Below are positions 19,241 to 28,690 of a stretch of DNA of 39,634 nucleotides, piece after piece. How positions within the stretch are numbered: the stretch's first letter is position 1; the number at the start of each line of letters is the position of its first letter. The notes below the pieces were generated by a model. It searched no databases. It had not been told where the DNA came from and saw nothing but the letters and a program-made list of their open reading frames with translations. Source of the DNA: Propionibacteriaceae bacterium (GTDB taxonomy: Bacteria; Actinomycetota; Actinomycetes; Propionibacteriales; Propionibacteriaceae); assembly GCA_031268515.1 (NCBI GenBank), contig JAIRXC010000097.1, positions 1 to 39,634 of the forward strand. The letters run 5' to 3'. The position numbers and the translations under genes are program-made.

Positions 19241-21838
19241 ATGACAGCGACAGCGTCCGGCCCGGCTACACCGTCGGAGGATCTTCCCGGCGCGCCGGCC
19301 GGCGGCGCGGCGGCTCCGGCGGCGACTGGCCCGGACGTAGGGGCAGCGGCGAGCGGCAACTTTTCGGCTCCCGCGCAGCCCGCGGCGGACACGGCGGCGC
19401 GGCCCCCTGTCCGCCTTGAGTCGGTCGATGTCGTGGACAACCCCGCCAGCCGCATCCGCTATCCCGCCGACCTCCTCGGCATCATCGTCTGCGCCGTCGC
19501 CATGGCGCTCGTCTGCGTCCTCGTCGTCATCGCCCACAACACGACCCAGGGGCTGACCGAAGACGTCCGCGCCTTCGCCACCTTGCTCCAACGCATCTTG
19601 TTCATTCCCATCGCGCTTTTGCAAACCATCCTCGCCCTATTCCCGCCCATCGCCGTCGGCGTCGACCTGCTCTGGCGCCGCCACGGCGGCCTTCTCCTAC
19701 AGGGCCTCGGAGCCGCCCTCGTCGCCTACGCCGGCAACGGCGTCATCGCCATCTTGTTGTCAGATTTCGCCTCCGACGCCCTCTTGAGCGGGCTCGTCAA
19801 CCTCCGCTCGCCGACGCTGCCCACGATGCCCGGCCAGGTCGCCGCCGTCACGGCCCTCTTGACGGCCGCCGCCGAGCCGGCCCGCCGCCGTTTGGCCACG
19901 TGGTCATGGACGCTCCTTTGGATCACGGTCGGCGTGCTCGTCATCATGTCGTCCGCCACGCTGCCAGGCATGGGCCTCAGCCTCCTGACGGGCGCCCTCG
20001 TCGGCCTCGCCACCCGCTACAGCCTCGGCGTCGCCTCCGAACGCGCCTACGGCCGTGGCCTCATCGCCGGCATCCGCCGGGCCGGCTTCGACCCGGCCCG
20101 CCTCAACCGGTCGTCCCTCGTCAACCTCGACGGCCCCGCTTCGAGGCGGCCCCGCTCCCAGGCGCCGCAGTTTTTCGCCGACCACCGTCTCTACACGATG
20201 ACGACGACCGCCGGTCAGGCCTACGACGTCATCGTCCTCGACGGCGACCGCCAACTCCTCGGCCTGCTCAGCCGTTGGTGGCGCCACCTGCGCTCCCGCG
20301 CCATCTCCGCCCGCTCGGTGACGTCGTTGCGGCAGTCGGCCGAGCGGGCGGCTCTCCTGACCTACGCGGTGCGGGCGGCGGGCGTGCGGGCGCCGGAGGT
20401 GCTCGCGATCACCGAAGCCGAGGACTCCATGATCTTCGTCCGCGAGCCCATACCTCCCTCGGACACCCTGGCCGCCCTCGCCCCCGACGACCTCGACGAC
20501 GGCCTCCTAGGCGACATGTGGGCGGAGTTGCTCAAGGCCAACCGGGCCGGCATCGTCCACCGGGCCTTGACAGACCAGGTTTTCCGGGTCGAAACCCAAG
20601 CCGACGGGTCGCGGCGGCTGTGGCTGCTCGGCTGGGAAACCGGCGACGTCGCCAGCTCCGACCTCGCCTTGCGTATCGATTTGACTCAGCTTTTGGCGCT
20701 CCTCGCCCTCAAGGTCGGCCCAGCCCGAGCCGTGGCGTCGGCGGCGGCGGCCCTCAGCCCGGCCGACCTCAAAGCCCTCGGCCCCCTGTTGCAAACCCCG
20801 GCTCTGCCGGCTCGGACCCGCGCCCAGATGCGAGACGACAAGACGCTCTTGTCACAGCTGCGAGAGGGGCTGGTCGAGCAGGCTCCCGAAACCGAAGTCG
20901 CCCAACAGCAAATCGTCCGCGTCGGCGCCCGTACGGTCATCACCTGGCTGCTCACGGCGATCGCCTTGTTCATCGTTTTGACGAGCTTCAACCTCAACGC
21001 CGTGAGCGACGCTTTGGGCAGGAGCGACTGGCGGTGGGCGTTGGCGGCGTTCGGCCTCGGCCTCGTCGGCGTGTTCGGCGCCGCTCTCATCCTCGTCGCC
21101 TTCGCGCCGGTCCGGATCGGCCTCGCGGCGGCTTGGGCGACCCAATTGGCGGCTTCCTACGTCGCCGTCTCCGTCCCCGCCGGCATCGGCACGGCCGGCG
21201 TCAACCTCCGCGTCCTCACGAAACGGGGCGTCTCAACTTCCCTGGCCACGGCCACGGCCGCTCTCATCCAGGTCTCTCAGATCGGCGCGACCGCCCTCGC
21301 GCTCGTCGTCTTGACACTTGTCACGGGGGCGAACCAGGCGGTTCCCTTCCAACTCACGCCGGCTATTTTGGCTGTCATCGCGGCGCTGGCCGTCGCCGGG
21401 GGCGTGGTCTTCGCCTTGCCTAGGCCGCGGACCTGGCTCCTCGACCGGGTCCGGCCGACGTTGGAACGGACCTGGCCGCGTCTCGTCGAGTTGGTCTCCA
21501 ACCCAGGCCGCCTGGCTCTCGGTTTGAGCGGCAATCTCATCATGCTGCTCGGCTATGCGGCGGCTTTCCAGGCCGCTCTCATGTCCTTCGGCCAGGACCT
21601 CTCCTTGGTTTCCAGTTCCGTGGCCTACCTGCTCGGCAACTCGGCCGGTTCGGCCGCCCCGACCCCAGGCGGCATGGGCGCCATCGAGGCGGCGGAGATG
21701 GCGGCCCTCGGCGCCGCGGGCGTCAACGCGGGCGTCGCCGCCTCGGTCGTGGTGGTCTTCCGGCTGGCGACCTTCTGGGTGCGCATCCCCTTGGGCTGGC
21801 TCATGATGCGGGCGTTAGAACGCCGCGCCGTGCTGTGA
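19241..21838 (+). CDS. Lysylphosphatidylglycerol synthase TM-region/flippase-like (MprF/YbhN-type) membrane protein with a central degenerate kinase-like segment
   Basis: Many TM segments, C-terminal SYVAVSVPAGIGTAGVNLRVLTKRGVSTSLATATAALIQVSQ and GNSAGSAAPTPGGMGAIEAAEMAAL. Central LLGLLSRWWRHLRSRAISARS...EHAA-like segment resembles the kinase-like domain of actinobacterial homologs. Confidence 0.82.
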   Translation: MTATASGPATPSEDLPGAPAGGAAAPAATGPDVGAAASGNFSAPAQPAADTAARPPVRLESVDVVDNPASRIRYPADLLGIIVCAVAMALVCVLVVIAHNTTQGLTEDVRAFATLLQRILFIPIALLQTILALFPPIAVGVDLLWRRHGGLLLQGLGAALVAYAGNGVIAILLSDFASDALLSGLVNLRSPTLPTMPGQVAAVTALLTAAAEPARRRLATWSWTLLWITVGVLVIMSSATLPGMGLSLLTGALVGLATRYSLGVASERAYGRGLIAGIRRAGFDPARLNRSSLVNLDGPASRRPRSQAPQFFADHRLYTMTTTAGQAYDVIVLDGDRQLLGLLSRWWRHLRSRAISARSVTSLRQSAERAALLTYAVRAAGVRAPEVLAITEAEDSMIFVREPIPPSDTLAALAPDDLDDGLLGDMWAELLKANRAGIVHRALTDQVFRVETQADGSRRLWLLGWETGDVASSDLALRIDLTQLLALLALKVGPARAVASAAAALSPADLKALGPLLQTPALPARTRAQMRDDKTLLSQLREGLVEQAPETEVAQQQIVRVGARTVITWLLTAIALFIVLTSFNLNAVSDALGRSDWRWALAAFGLGLVGVFGAALILVAFAPVRIGLAAAWATQLAASYVAVSVPAGIGTAGVNLRVLTKRGVSTSLATATAALIQVSQIGATALALVVLTLVTGANQAVPFQLTPAILAVIAALAVAGGVVFALPRPRTWLLDRVRPTLERTWPRLVELVSNPGRLALGLSGNLIMLLGYAAAFQAALMSFGQDLSLVSSSVAYLLGNSAGSAAPTPGGMGAIEAAEMAALGAAGVNAGVAASVVVVFRLATFWVRIPLGWLMMRALERRAVL

Positions 21839-21951
21839 GCCGTACGGCCATGGCTGACCGGGAAGGCCACCCGGCAAGCACTGCTCGGTGCCGCCAACAG
21901 CCGTGCTGTGGCGCGGCCGGCCGCGGCTGACCGGGAAGACTTCGCCTTGTC

Positions 21952-22968
21952 TCAAGAAACCTTTAAATAGCCGGCTAGGCGCGCGAAATCTTCGATCCCC
22001 AGGGTTTCGCCGCGGGCTTCCGGGGAGATTCCCGCCGCCGCCAGGGCCGAACGCAGCCGGTCCGCCTCGTAGCGGTCCGCCAGGGCTGAACGCAGCATCT
22101 TGCGGCGGCGGGCGAAAGCGGCGTCGACAAGGGCGAAAACTTCTTGCCGGCTGGCCGGAGAGGCCGGCGGGTCACGGCGAGTCAGGCGGACAAGGCCCGA
22201 TTCGACGTTGGGTTTAGGCCAAAAGACGCTGGCTGGGACGGTTCCGGCGCGGGCCGCGGCGGCGTGCCAGGCCAGCTTGGCCGAAGGGATGCCGTAGACC
22301 TTGGAGCCGGGGGGCGCGGCCAGGCGGTCGGCCACTTCGAGTTGGACCATGACGAGCCCGCCTGTCAGCGTCGGCCAGGCGGCGAGGGCGTGGAGGAGGG
22401 CGGGGACGGCGACGTTGTAGGGGAGGTTGGCGACCAGACAGGTCGGCGGCGGCCCCGGCAGAGCCGTGATCGCCAAGGCGTCCGCCTCGACTGCCCAGAG
22501 CGGGCCGTCCGCGCCGGTCCAGGCGCCGTCGTAGGCGTCCTCTCGGGGTCCGCTGAAACTGTCGCGGGGAAAGCCGCCAGAGCCGCCCGGCCCGGGAAGA
22601 CCGCCGGAATCGTCCGGCCCAGGAAAGCCGCCGCTTGGAAGCGGGCCGGCAAGGCCTAGTTCCGCCATTGTCTGGGGCAGCCGGCGGGCCAGCGCCGGCT
22701 CGACCTCTACGGCGACGACGCGGGCGCCGGCCGCGAGCAGGCCGGCGGTCAGAGAGCCCAGGCCGGGGCCGATCTCCAGCACCGTGTCATCCGGGCCGAC
22801 GCCCGCGGCTTCGACAATCCGGCGCACCGTGTTGGCGTCTATGACGAAGTTCTGGCCCCGCCGTTTGCTCGGCCGCAACTGGAGTTCGGCGGCCAGGCGG
22901 CGTACGGACGAGGGGTCCAGCAAGGCCGTCACCGGGGGCCGGCCGTCGCGTCGGCCGACGAGTGACAT
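21952..22968 (-). CDS. rsmA: 16S rRNA (adenine1518-N6/adenine1519-N6)-dimethyltransferase
   Basis: [83 protein letters not shown]. Confidence 0.95.
   Translation of the reverse strand: MSLVGRRDGRPPVTALLDPSSVRRLAAELQLRPSKRRGQNFVIDANTVRRIVEAAGVGPDDTVLEIGPGLGSLTAGLLAAGARVVAVEVEPALARRLPQTMAELGLAGPLPSGGFPGPDDSGGLPGPGGSGGFPRDSFSGPREDAYDGAWTGADGPLWAVEADALAITALPGPPPTCLVANLPYNVAVPALLHALAAWPTLTGGLVMVQLEVADRLAAPPGSKVYGIPSAKLAWHAAAARAGTVPASVFWPKPNVESGLVRLTRRDPPASPASRQEVFALVDAAFARRRKMLRSALADRYEADRLRSALAAAGISPEARGETLGIEDFARLAGYLKVS
22552..22632. repeat. 27-bp tandem repeat (x3, imperfect) inside rsmA
   Basis: Encodes [27 protein letters not shown] within a Gly/Pro-rich insertion. Confidence 0.75.
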
Positions 22969-23876
22969 CCCTCGCTGGTTGGCGCGTGGCCTCCCGTATC
23001 AGCTGTCGTGTCGTCGCCCCAGGGACCGCCGAAGGCGGCGGTGGCGTTGTCAGCCAGGAGGCGCGCCGTCCAGGCCAGATCCCAGCCTCGCAGTTGGGCG
23101 ATGCAGCGGACGGTGTGGGGAAGGAGGTACGGGGAGTTGGGGCGGCCGCGGGCGGGCACGGGAGTGAGGTAGGGGGCGTCCGTTTCGACCAGGAGTTGCT
23201 CTGGCGGCGTCACGGCCAGAGCCTCCCGTAGGAAAGCGTTGGCTTTGTAGGTGATGACGCCGGGAAAACTCAACCAGTCGCCGCGGGCGACACAGCGGCG
23301 GGCGTGGTCGGCGTCGCCGGAGAAACAATGCATCACGACGCGGTCGGGGCGGGCCGAGCCGGCCAGGACGTCGAGGACGTCGGCGTGGGCGTCGCGGTCG
23401 TGGATGACGAGAGCAAGGCCACAGGCGGCGGCCAGTTCGATGTGGGCCGCGAAAGCGTCGCGTTGGCGGGCCTGGCCTGCCGGGTCAGTCGTGCGGAAAT
23501 AGTCAAGGCCGGTTTCCCCGATGGCCCGGACGTGAGGACCCGCGGCGGCCAGCCTTCCGATCGCCGCCAGCCCCTCGGCCAGCCGCTCGGGGTGGCGGGC
23601 GACCTCGTTGGGGTGAAGGGCGACGGCGGCCACGACGGCGGGTTGGCGGGCCGCGAACTGGACAGCCCAAGCCGAGTCCGCCGCGTCGCAGCCGACCTGG
23701 ACGAAGCGGGTCACGCCAACGGCCGCCGCGGCGGCGAGGGCGTCTTCCGGGGCCAGGCCGGAACGCTCGGCTGTGGCGTCAAAGTGGGTGTGGGAGTCCG
23801 TGGCCGGGGCCGGCAGGGGCGTCGGCGGCTCGGGCAAACCAAGCCCGGCCAAAAGTTCGCCCAAGGGCACAGTCAT
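22929..23876 (-). CDS. tatD: TatD family metal-dependent hydrolase/DNase
   Basis: [81 protein letters not shown]. Confidence 0.94.
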   Translation of the reverse strand: MTVPLGELLAGLGLPEPPTPLPAPATDSHTHFDATAERSGLAPEDALAAAAAVGVTRFVQVGCDAADSAWAVQFAARQPAVVAAVALHPNEVARHPERLAEGLAAIGRLAAAGPHVRAIGETGLDYFRTTDPAGQARQRDAFAAHIELAAACGLALVIHDRDAHADVLDVLAGSARPDRVVMHCFSGDADHARRCVARGDWLSFPGVITYKANAFLREALAVTPPEQLLVETDAPYLTPVPARGRPNSPYLLPHTVRCIAQLRGWDLAWTARLLADNATAAFGGPWGDDTTADTGGHAPTSEGCHSSADATAGPR

Positions 23877-24028
23877 GGGCGGCACCGTATCACAACGCCG
23901 CATCACAACGTCGCAGCGATGATCATCCGCTCAAGACAGTATAAGTTTGCCAAACGGGGAGCCGCAGCCAGCTGGCAGACGTGAGGGCAGTGCCGCGAGA
24001 CAGCTTGCCCAAGGCAGCTCAGGTTTGC

Positions 24029-24883
24029 CTACGGGGAGCGGCGGGCCACGAGGGCCGCGTAAAGCTCTTTGCGGTCCGCGCCCCGGCGTTTGGCGACTTC
24101 AGCGGCCGCCGCCGATGGTTTGACGCCGGTTGCCATGAGAGCTTCGGCCTCGGCTGCGAGGTCCGCCGCCGCAGCGGGGAGCGGCGGGTCGGCTCCGGCC
24201 ACGACGACCGTGACCTCCCCTCGCACCTCGCCGGCGGCCCAAGTTGCGAGGTCTGCCAAAGGACCGCGGACAACTTCTTCGTGGCGTTTCGTCAGCTCCC
24301 GGCAGACCGCGCCTGGCCGGTCGGAGCCGAAGGCTTCGACCAGGGCGGCGAGAAAGGCGGCCAACCGGTGCGGAGCCTCAAAAAACACCATTGTCCGTTG
24401 CTCTTCCGCCAGCTCGGCCAAACGGGCGGCCCGCGGCCCCGGCTTGCGGGGCAGAAAACCCTCGAAACAGAACCGGTCGCTCGGCAGTCCGGAGACGGCC
24501 AAGGCGGTCAAAACGGCGGAGGGACCGGGCACAGCGCCAACGCGGGCGCCGACGGCGAGAGCGGCTTGGACAGCCCGATAGCCAGGATCTGAGACCAATG
24601 GCATCCCCGCGTCTGTCACGAGGACGACCGTGCCGCCGGCCGCCAGAGCCGCCGCCAAATCACCGGCCCGGGCGGATTCGTTGCCTTCGAAATAAGAGAT
24701 GACGGGGGCAGCGGGCGCGATGCCCAGCCGGGCCGTCAAGGCTCGGAAACGGCGGGTGTCTTCGGCCGCGATGAGGTCGGCGCTTAGGAGGGCCTCAAGA
24801 AGGGCCGGGGAAGCGTCGCGGCGGTCCCCGATCGGGGTCCCGGCGAGGATGAGCTGCCCCGGCCCGGCGTCCGCCTCCGCCAT
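24029..24883 (-). CDS. rsmI: 16S rRNA (cytidine1402-2'-O)-methyltransferase
   Basis: LILAGTPIGDRRDASPALLEALLSADLIAAEDTRRFRAL, VVLVTDAGMPLVSDPGYRAVQAAL, VPGPSAVLTALAVSGLPSDRFCFEGFLPRK, FFEAPHRLAAFLAAL, CRELTKRHEEVVRG. Confidence 0.96.
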   Translation of the reverse strand: MAEADAGPGQLILAGTPIGDRRDASPALLEALLSADLIAAEDTRRFRALTARLGIAPAAPVISYFEGNESARAGDLAAALAAGGTVVLVTDAGMPLVSDPGYRAVQAALAVGARVGAVPGPSAVLTALAVSGLPSDRFCFEGFLPRKPGPRAARLAELAEEQRTMVFFEAPHRLAAFLAALVEAFGSDRPGAVCRELTKRHEEVVRGPLADLATWAAGEVRGEVTVVVAGADPPLPAAAADLAAEAEALMATGVKPSAAAAEVAKRRGADRKELYAALVARRSP

Positions 24884-25051
24884 GGATCCCCCCCTGTCGT
24901 AGCCTGTGCTTCGGTCCGCTGTCTGGCGCGGCCGCCGGCGCCCGCTGTGCGGGCAGCCATCGGTTTAGGGTAGCTGTCAGCGGTGCCGCGGCCTTCTGCG
25001 GCACTTGGAGGGGCGCCTAAATAGACCAGGCGGCCTTCCGGACCATGAGGT

Positions 25052-27193
25052 ATGGTGACCGCTGTGCCTTCGACCCTGCTGTTCTCGGCTGTGGTGCCGA
25101 TGTACAACGTCGAGGCTTATCTTCCCGACCTTCTCGAATCGCTTGACCGGCAAATCCTCGGCGATTACGCCCTCGAATGTGTTTTCGTGGACGACGGCTC
25201 GACCGATGACAGCGCAGACCTTGTGGCCGCCTGGTTGGAGTCCTCACCCAGCCCGGCGGCGGCAGGCGGGCGGCTCATCCGCCAAGCCAACCAGGGGGTC
25301 AGCGCAGCCCGCAACACAGGGTTAGCCGCCGCGACGGGCGACTGGGTGACATTCCCCGACCCGGATGATTTTTTAGACGATGGCTATTTCGCGGCCGTGG
25401 CCCGGCACTTAGCCCAATCCGCCGGTTTTCCGCTTACTCTCTTGGCCACGAACATCGTCTTTTTCCGTGAAATGACTGGAACATTTGAAGACAGCCACGG
25501 CCTCAAGGACAAGTTCGCCCGCGGCCCCCGCAACGTCCGTCTAGCTGACGACCCCGAGGCAATCCAATGTTCCATGGCCGCCGCTTTCATCCCCCGTACG
25601 CTGTTGTCGGCATCCGGCGTCCAACTCACGTCCGACCACCACGCTTCGGAAGACGCACATGCCATCGTCCGCGTGCTGCTGGCCCAAACTGATCCTGCGA
25701 TCGCCTTGGTCCCGGCGGCACGCTACTACTACCGTCGCCGCGCCGCCGGCAACTCGGCCACCCAAACCTACAGACTGCGCCGTGAGAGCTTCATCGACCG
25801 CTTCGCCGACTACGTGCCGATCGCCCGCGCCGCCAGCCAGAGGCCAGACGGGCTCCCCCGCTGGTTCGCCAACCATCTTCTCTACGAGTTGGCGTGGCCG
25901 TATCTCAAGGAACTCGACCCCGCTCGCCGCGCTCTCCTGTCTCCCGCCGACAAAACCGAATTCCTCCAAATCAGCGCCGACCTTTGCTCTTTCATCGAGC
26001 CACGCTGGATCCGCACCTACAGTTTCGCCGCTTTGACCGGCGAGCTGCGCAGCCTTTTCCTCGCCTTCCGGGGCGAACCGTTAGATGACCAGCCGGTCTG
26101 GGCCGAAGCCTGGGATCAGCGCCGCCGCCAGGTCCTCCTGCGCTACCTCTACGCCGGCCCGCCGCCGAGTGAGGACCTCCGTGTGGGCGGGCGGCTGGCC
26201 GAGCCCGCCGCCGCCAAGGTGGCCGCACTCGATTATTTCGGCCAGACGACCCTGTGGGAACGGCGGCTCTGGGTCTGCCTTGACGGCGACATCAGCATTG
26301 CCCTTGACGGACGGCAGCGAGAGTTGCGTTTCGGCTTGGCTGGCCGGACTGGCGCCATCGGCGGGCCCGGACCGGCCGGAGTCAGCCCAGACCTCCGCGC
26401 CGCCGCCAGTGTCAGCGCCGCGGCTGTCGAAGCTTATTTCTCGGCCCCGCGGGCAGCTGAGAGAACCGTGCCGTTGCGGCGGCCGCCGGCCCTGCCCCGC
26501 TCTAGCTTCGCCGACCAGGCCAAACTCCTCGCCCGCCAGGCTGGTTTGGAGGCCTACACCGTACTCAATCAACGTTTCCCCCAGCAATTTGGCGTCCACA
26601 TTCCAACGGCCGCCCTCGGCTGGGGGCCCGTCTTCCGCAATTGGCCGCGGCGGCTGGCCGTGGAATCTCCGGCCGCCCGCCACCGCTATGGCCAAGCTTG
26701 GGTTTTCGCGGACCGCGCCCGGTCGGCGGGCGGGCCGGCCGAGGCTTTCTACGCCCACCTGAGCCGAACCCGCTCCAACCTGGACTGTTATTTCGTCCTT
26801 GACCCGGACACGCCCGACTGGGAACGGCTGACCAAACGAGGGTTCCAACTCGTCCCTTTCCGCTCAACCGATCACCTGTCTTTGTTTCGACAGGCTGACC
26901 GCGTCATCGTGTCGGGGCTCGACGAGTCTCTTTTGCGTCCCGCTCCCTACGCTGATTACCCGTTCCCGCTCAGCCGTTCAGGCTTGTTGACGCTGTTGTT
27001 CCCCGACCTCGGGAACGCCGATCTGGCCGCCCGGCTCAACCAGTGGGACATCGACCAGGTGGTTTGCCGGGAAGGACAGGACTGGGAGGCGTTGACGGCG
27101 GACGGGACAGCCTGCAAGCTGACGGCGAATGAAGTCGTGCCAACCCAGCTGGGCGCTTGGGACCAGGTGCAGGCCAAGTTGGCGGAAATGTGA
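25052..27193 (+). CDS. GT2 glycosyltransferase fused to a shortened/degenerate CDP-glycerol glycerophosphotransferase (TagF-like) region
   Basis: N-terminal GT2 motif FSAVVPMYNVEAYLPDLLESLDRQ...CVFVDDGSTDDS. C-terminal part aligns collinearly with the paralog at 32089-34896 (PRRLAVES, YFVL...DWERL, FRSTDHL, PAPYADYPFPL) but ends halfway through the TagF domain. Confidence 0.85.
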   Translation: MVTAVPSTLLFSAVVPMYNVEAYLPDLLESLDRQILGDYALECVFVDDGSTDDSADLVAAWLESSPSPAAAGGRLIRQANQGVSAARNTGLAAATGDWVTFPDPDDFLDDGYFAAVARHLAQSAGFPLTLLATNIVFFREMTGTFEDSHGLKDKFARGPRNVRLADDPEAIQCSMAAAFIPRTLLSASGVQLTSDHHASEDAHAIVRVLLAQTDPAIALVPAARYYYRRRAAGNSATQTYRLRRESFIDRFADYVPIARAASQRPDGLPRWFANHLLYELAWPYLKELDPARRALLSPADKTEFLQISADLCSFIEPRWIRTYSFAALTGELRSLFLAFRGEPLDDQPVWAEAWDQRRRQVLLRYLYAGPPPSEDLRVGGRLAEPAAAKVAALDYFGQTTLWERRLWVCLDGDISIALDGRQRELRFGLAGRTGAIGGPGPAGVSPDLRAAASVSAAAVEAYFSAPRAAERTVPLRRPPALPRSSFADQAKLLARQAGLEAYTVLNQRFPQQFGVHIPTAALGWGPVFRNWPRRLAVESPAARHRYGQAWVFADRARSAGGPAEAFYAHLSRTRSNLDCYFVLDPDTPDWERLTKRGFQLVPFRSTDHLSLFRQADRVIVSGLDESLLRPAPYADYPFPLSRSGLLTLLFPDLGNADLAARLNQWDIDQVVCREGQDWEALTADGTACKLTANEVVPTQLGAWDQVQAKLAEM

Positions 27194-27246
27194 ACAGCGG
27201 CCGGCGCGCCATCGGCTGCCCGGCCCCTGGCGTAAGGGCTTGGGCC

Positions 27247-28662
27247 ATGCGTGGGAGAAACCTAATTGCCGCCAGCGCCGCTTTTTGCCTCGCCACCGTC
27301 CTCATCGCGGGACCGGCGGCGCCTCTCCCTGCGGCTCAGGCCGACCCGGACGCCCCAAGCCTCCCATTGGTCGAGGTTCCGGTCCTAGGGCTTGGCCAAG
27401 ACACCGGCTATCCCAGCGTGCAAGGCGGCGGCACTGACGGCGTCCACGGTTACGCCGTCCTCCTCCGGCGGACAGCGGACGGCGACGTGACCCGCCTTCT
27501 GCGTTACACGCTGCCGAGCGGCGACTCTCCCGCCGACGCCGCCGCTGTCAAGGCTCTCGACTACCCGCTGCAAGAGCCAGGCGACGTCATGAATTGGCTA
27601 GGCCACGGCAATGACATCGCCTACGACCCTTTCCGCGACCGCCTCGTACTGACTCTTTTCGGCGGCACAAATGATGTGGCCGAAAAACCGGACAACCACC
27701 GCCGCCTCGTCGGTTTTGTGGATCCGGTTGACCTGCGGCCTCAACCAGACGCCGTGACAGGCGAAGCGGTCCGCGAACTCGCCGCCAACGCTTTTTCTTT
27801 GTGCTACGAGCCCTCGCGCCAGATTTTCGCGGCCCAACGTTCCACGAAGCTTGATTTTTATAACAACGATTTTTCTCCCGTCAAAGTCGGCAAAGGCAAG
27901 AGCCTAGCCATCGGGACTTTGGAGGGCACGGCGCAAGGCATCGACTGTGATAGCGACTACATTTACATTCTCCGTTGGCTGCCCGACGACGACACGACAC
28001 GAATACACGTTTTTAATTGGCAAGGCACCCTCATGGCCACCTACGAAGGCGGCGACGGCGAGGCTGAGCACATCTTTCACAACCCTGTCGACGGTTCCTT
28101 TTATCTAGGCGTTGACACCCCTGGCCAAGGCGGCGAGTTGCGCCGCCTTGAGGACTTTCACGTGACAGTGTCTTTCGACCCCAACGGAGGCAGCGGCGAA
28201 ATGGTTTCGACCGGCTGGTTAACCGGGCTGGCCATCACGGTGCCAACGAACCAGTTCACGTTCTCGGACCATCGTTTCAGCGGCTGGCGCTTGATACGCG
28301 ACGAGGATGGGGACGTCCAATATCGTGATCCTCAAACTGCCAGCAACACCGGCTTCTACAAGATCGGCAAGGGGCCGGCGGGCTGGGAGCCCGCTCTCTA
28401 CGGCGACGCGGACAGTATTGTCGTGCCCGGCGGCTGCGGCGGCGTCACTCTTCGGGCCCAGTGGGGCAGCGTTCCTGCTCCGGCGCCGTCTCCGACCTCA
28501 GCTCCCCCGCCGGCTGCTGAACCGGCCGCGCCAAGGTCCCCTTCAGGCCCGCTCATCGCCAGCGGTCTTATCTTCCTCAGCGTCTTGCTGGCGGTCGGAG
28601 TGTCCATTGCGGTTGTCAGACACCGGCGGCCGCAAGCCAAACCTCAACGAGACCTACCCTAA
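27247..28662 (+). CDS. Secreted, C-terminally membrane-anchored surface protein with propeller-like repeats and an InlB B-repeat-like segment
   Basis: Signal peptide at Met 27247; blades-like YDPFRDRLVLTLFGG, YEPSRQIFAAQ; VTVSFDPNGGSGEMVS...FSGWRL (Listeria/Bacteroides-type repeat); Pro/Ala linker; C-terminal TM and basic tail RHRRPQAKPQ. Confidence 0.65.
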   Translation: MRGRNLIAASAAFCLATVLIAGPAAPLPAAQADPDAPSLPLVEVPVLGLGQDTGYPSVQGGGTDGVHGYAVLLRRTADGDVTRLLRYTLPSGDSPADAAAVKALDYPLQEPGDVMNWLGHGNDIAYDPFRDRLVLTLFGGTNDVAEKPDNHRRLVGFVDPVDLRPQPDAVTGEAVRELAANAFSLCYEPSRQIFAAQRSTKLDFYNNDFSPVKVGKGKSLAIGTLEGTAQGIDCDSDYIYILRWLPDDDTTRIHVFNWQGTLMATYEGGDGEAEHIFHNPVDGSFYLGVDTPGQGGELRRLEDFHVTVSFDPNGGSGEMVSTGWLTGLAITVPTNQFTFSDHRFSGWRLIRDEDGDVQYRDPQTASNTGFYKIGKGPAGWEPALYGDADSIVVPGGCGGVTLRAQWGSVPAPAPSPTSAPPPAAEPAAPRSPSGPLIASGLIFLSVLLAVGVSIAVVRHRRPQAKPQRDLP

Positions 28663-28690
28663 CTCTTCGCCGGCCGGCTGCTTCCGGCGC

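Noticed and set aside
19900-21423. 507-aa plus-strand ORF within the MprF-like gene
   Set aside because: Arg/Pro-rich alternate frame; the 865-aa frame has TM segments and conserved family motifs.
21852-21938. GGCTGACCGGGAAG repeated twice with 73-nt spacing between the MprF-like gene and rsmA
   Set aside because: Only a 14-nt match in GC-rich intergenic DNA; too little to call a repeat family or array.
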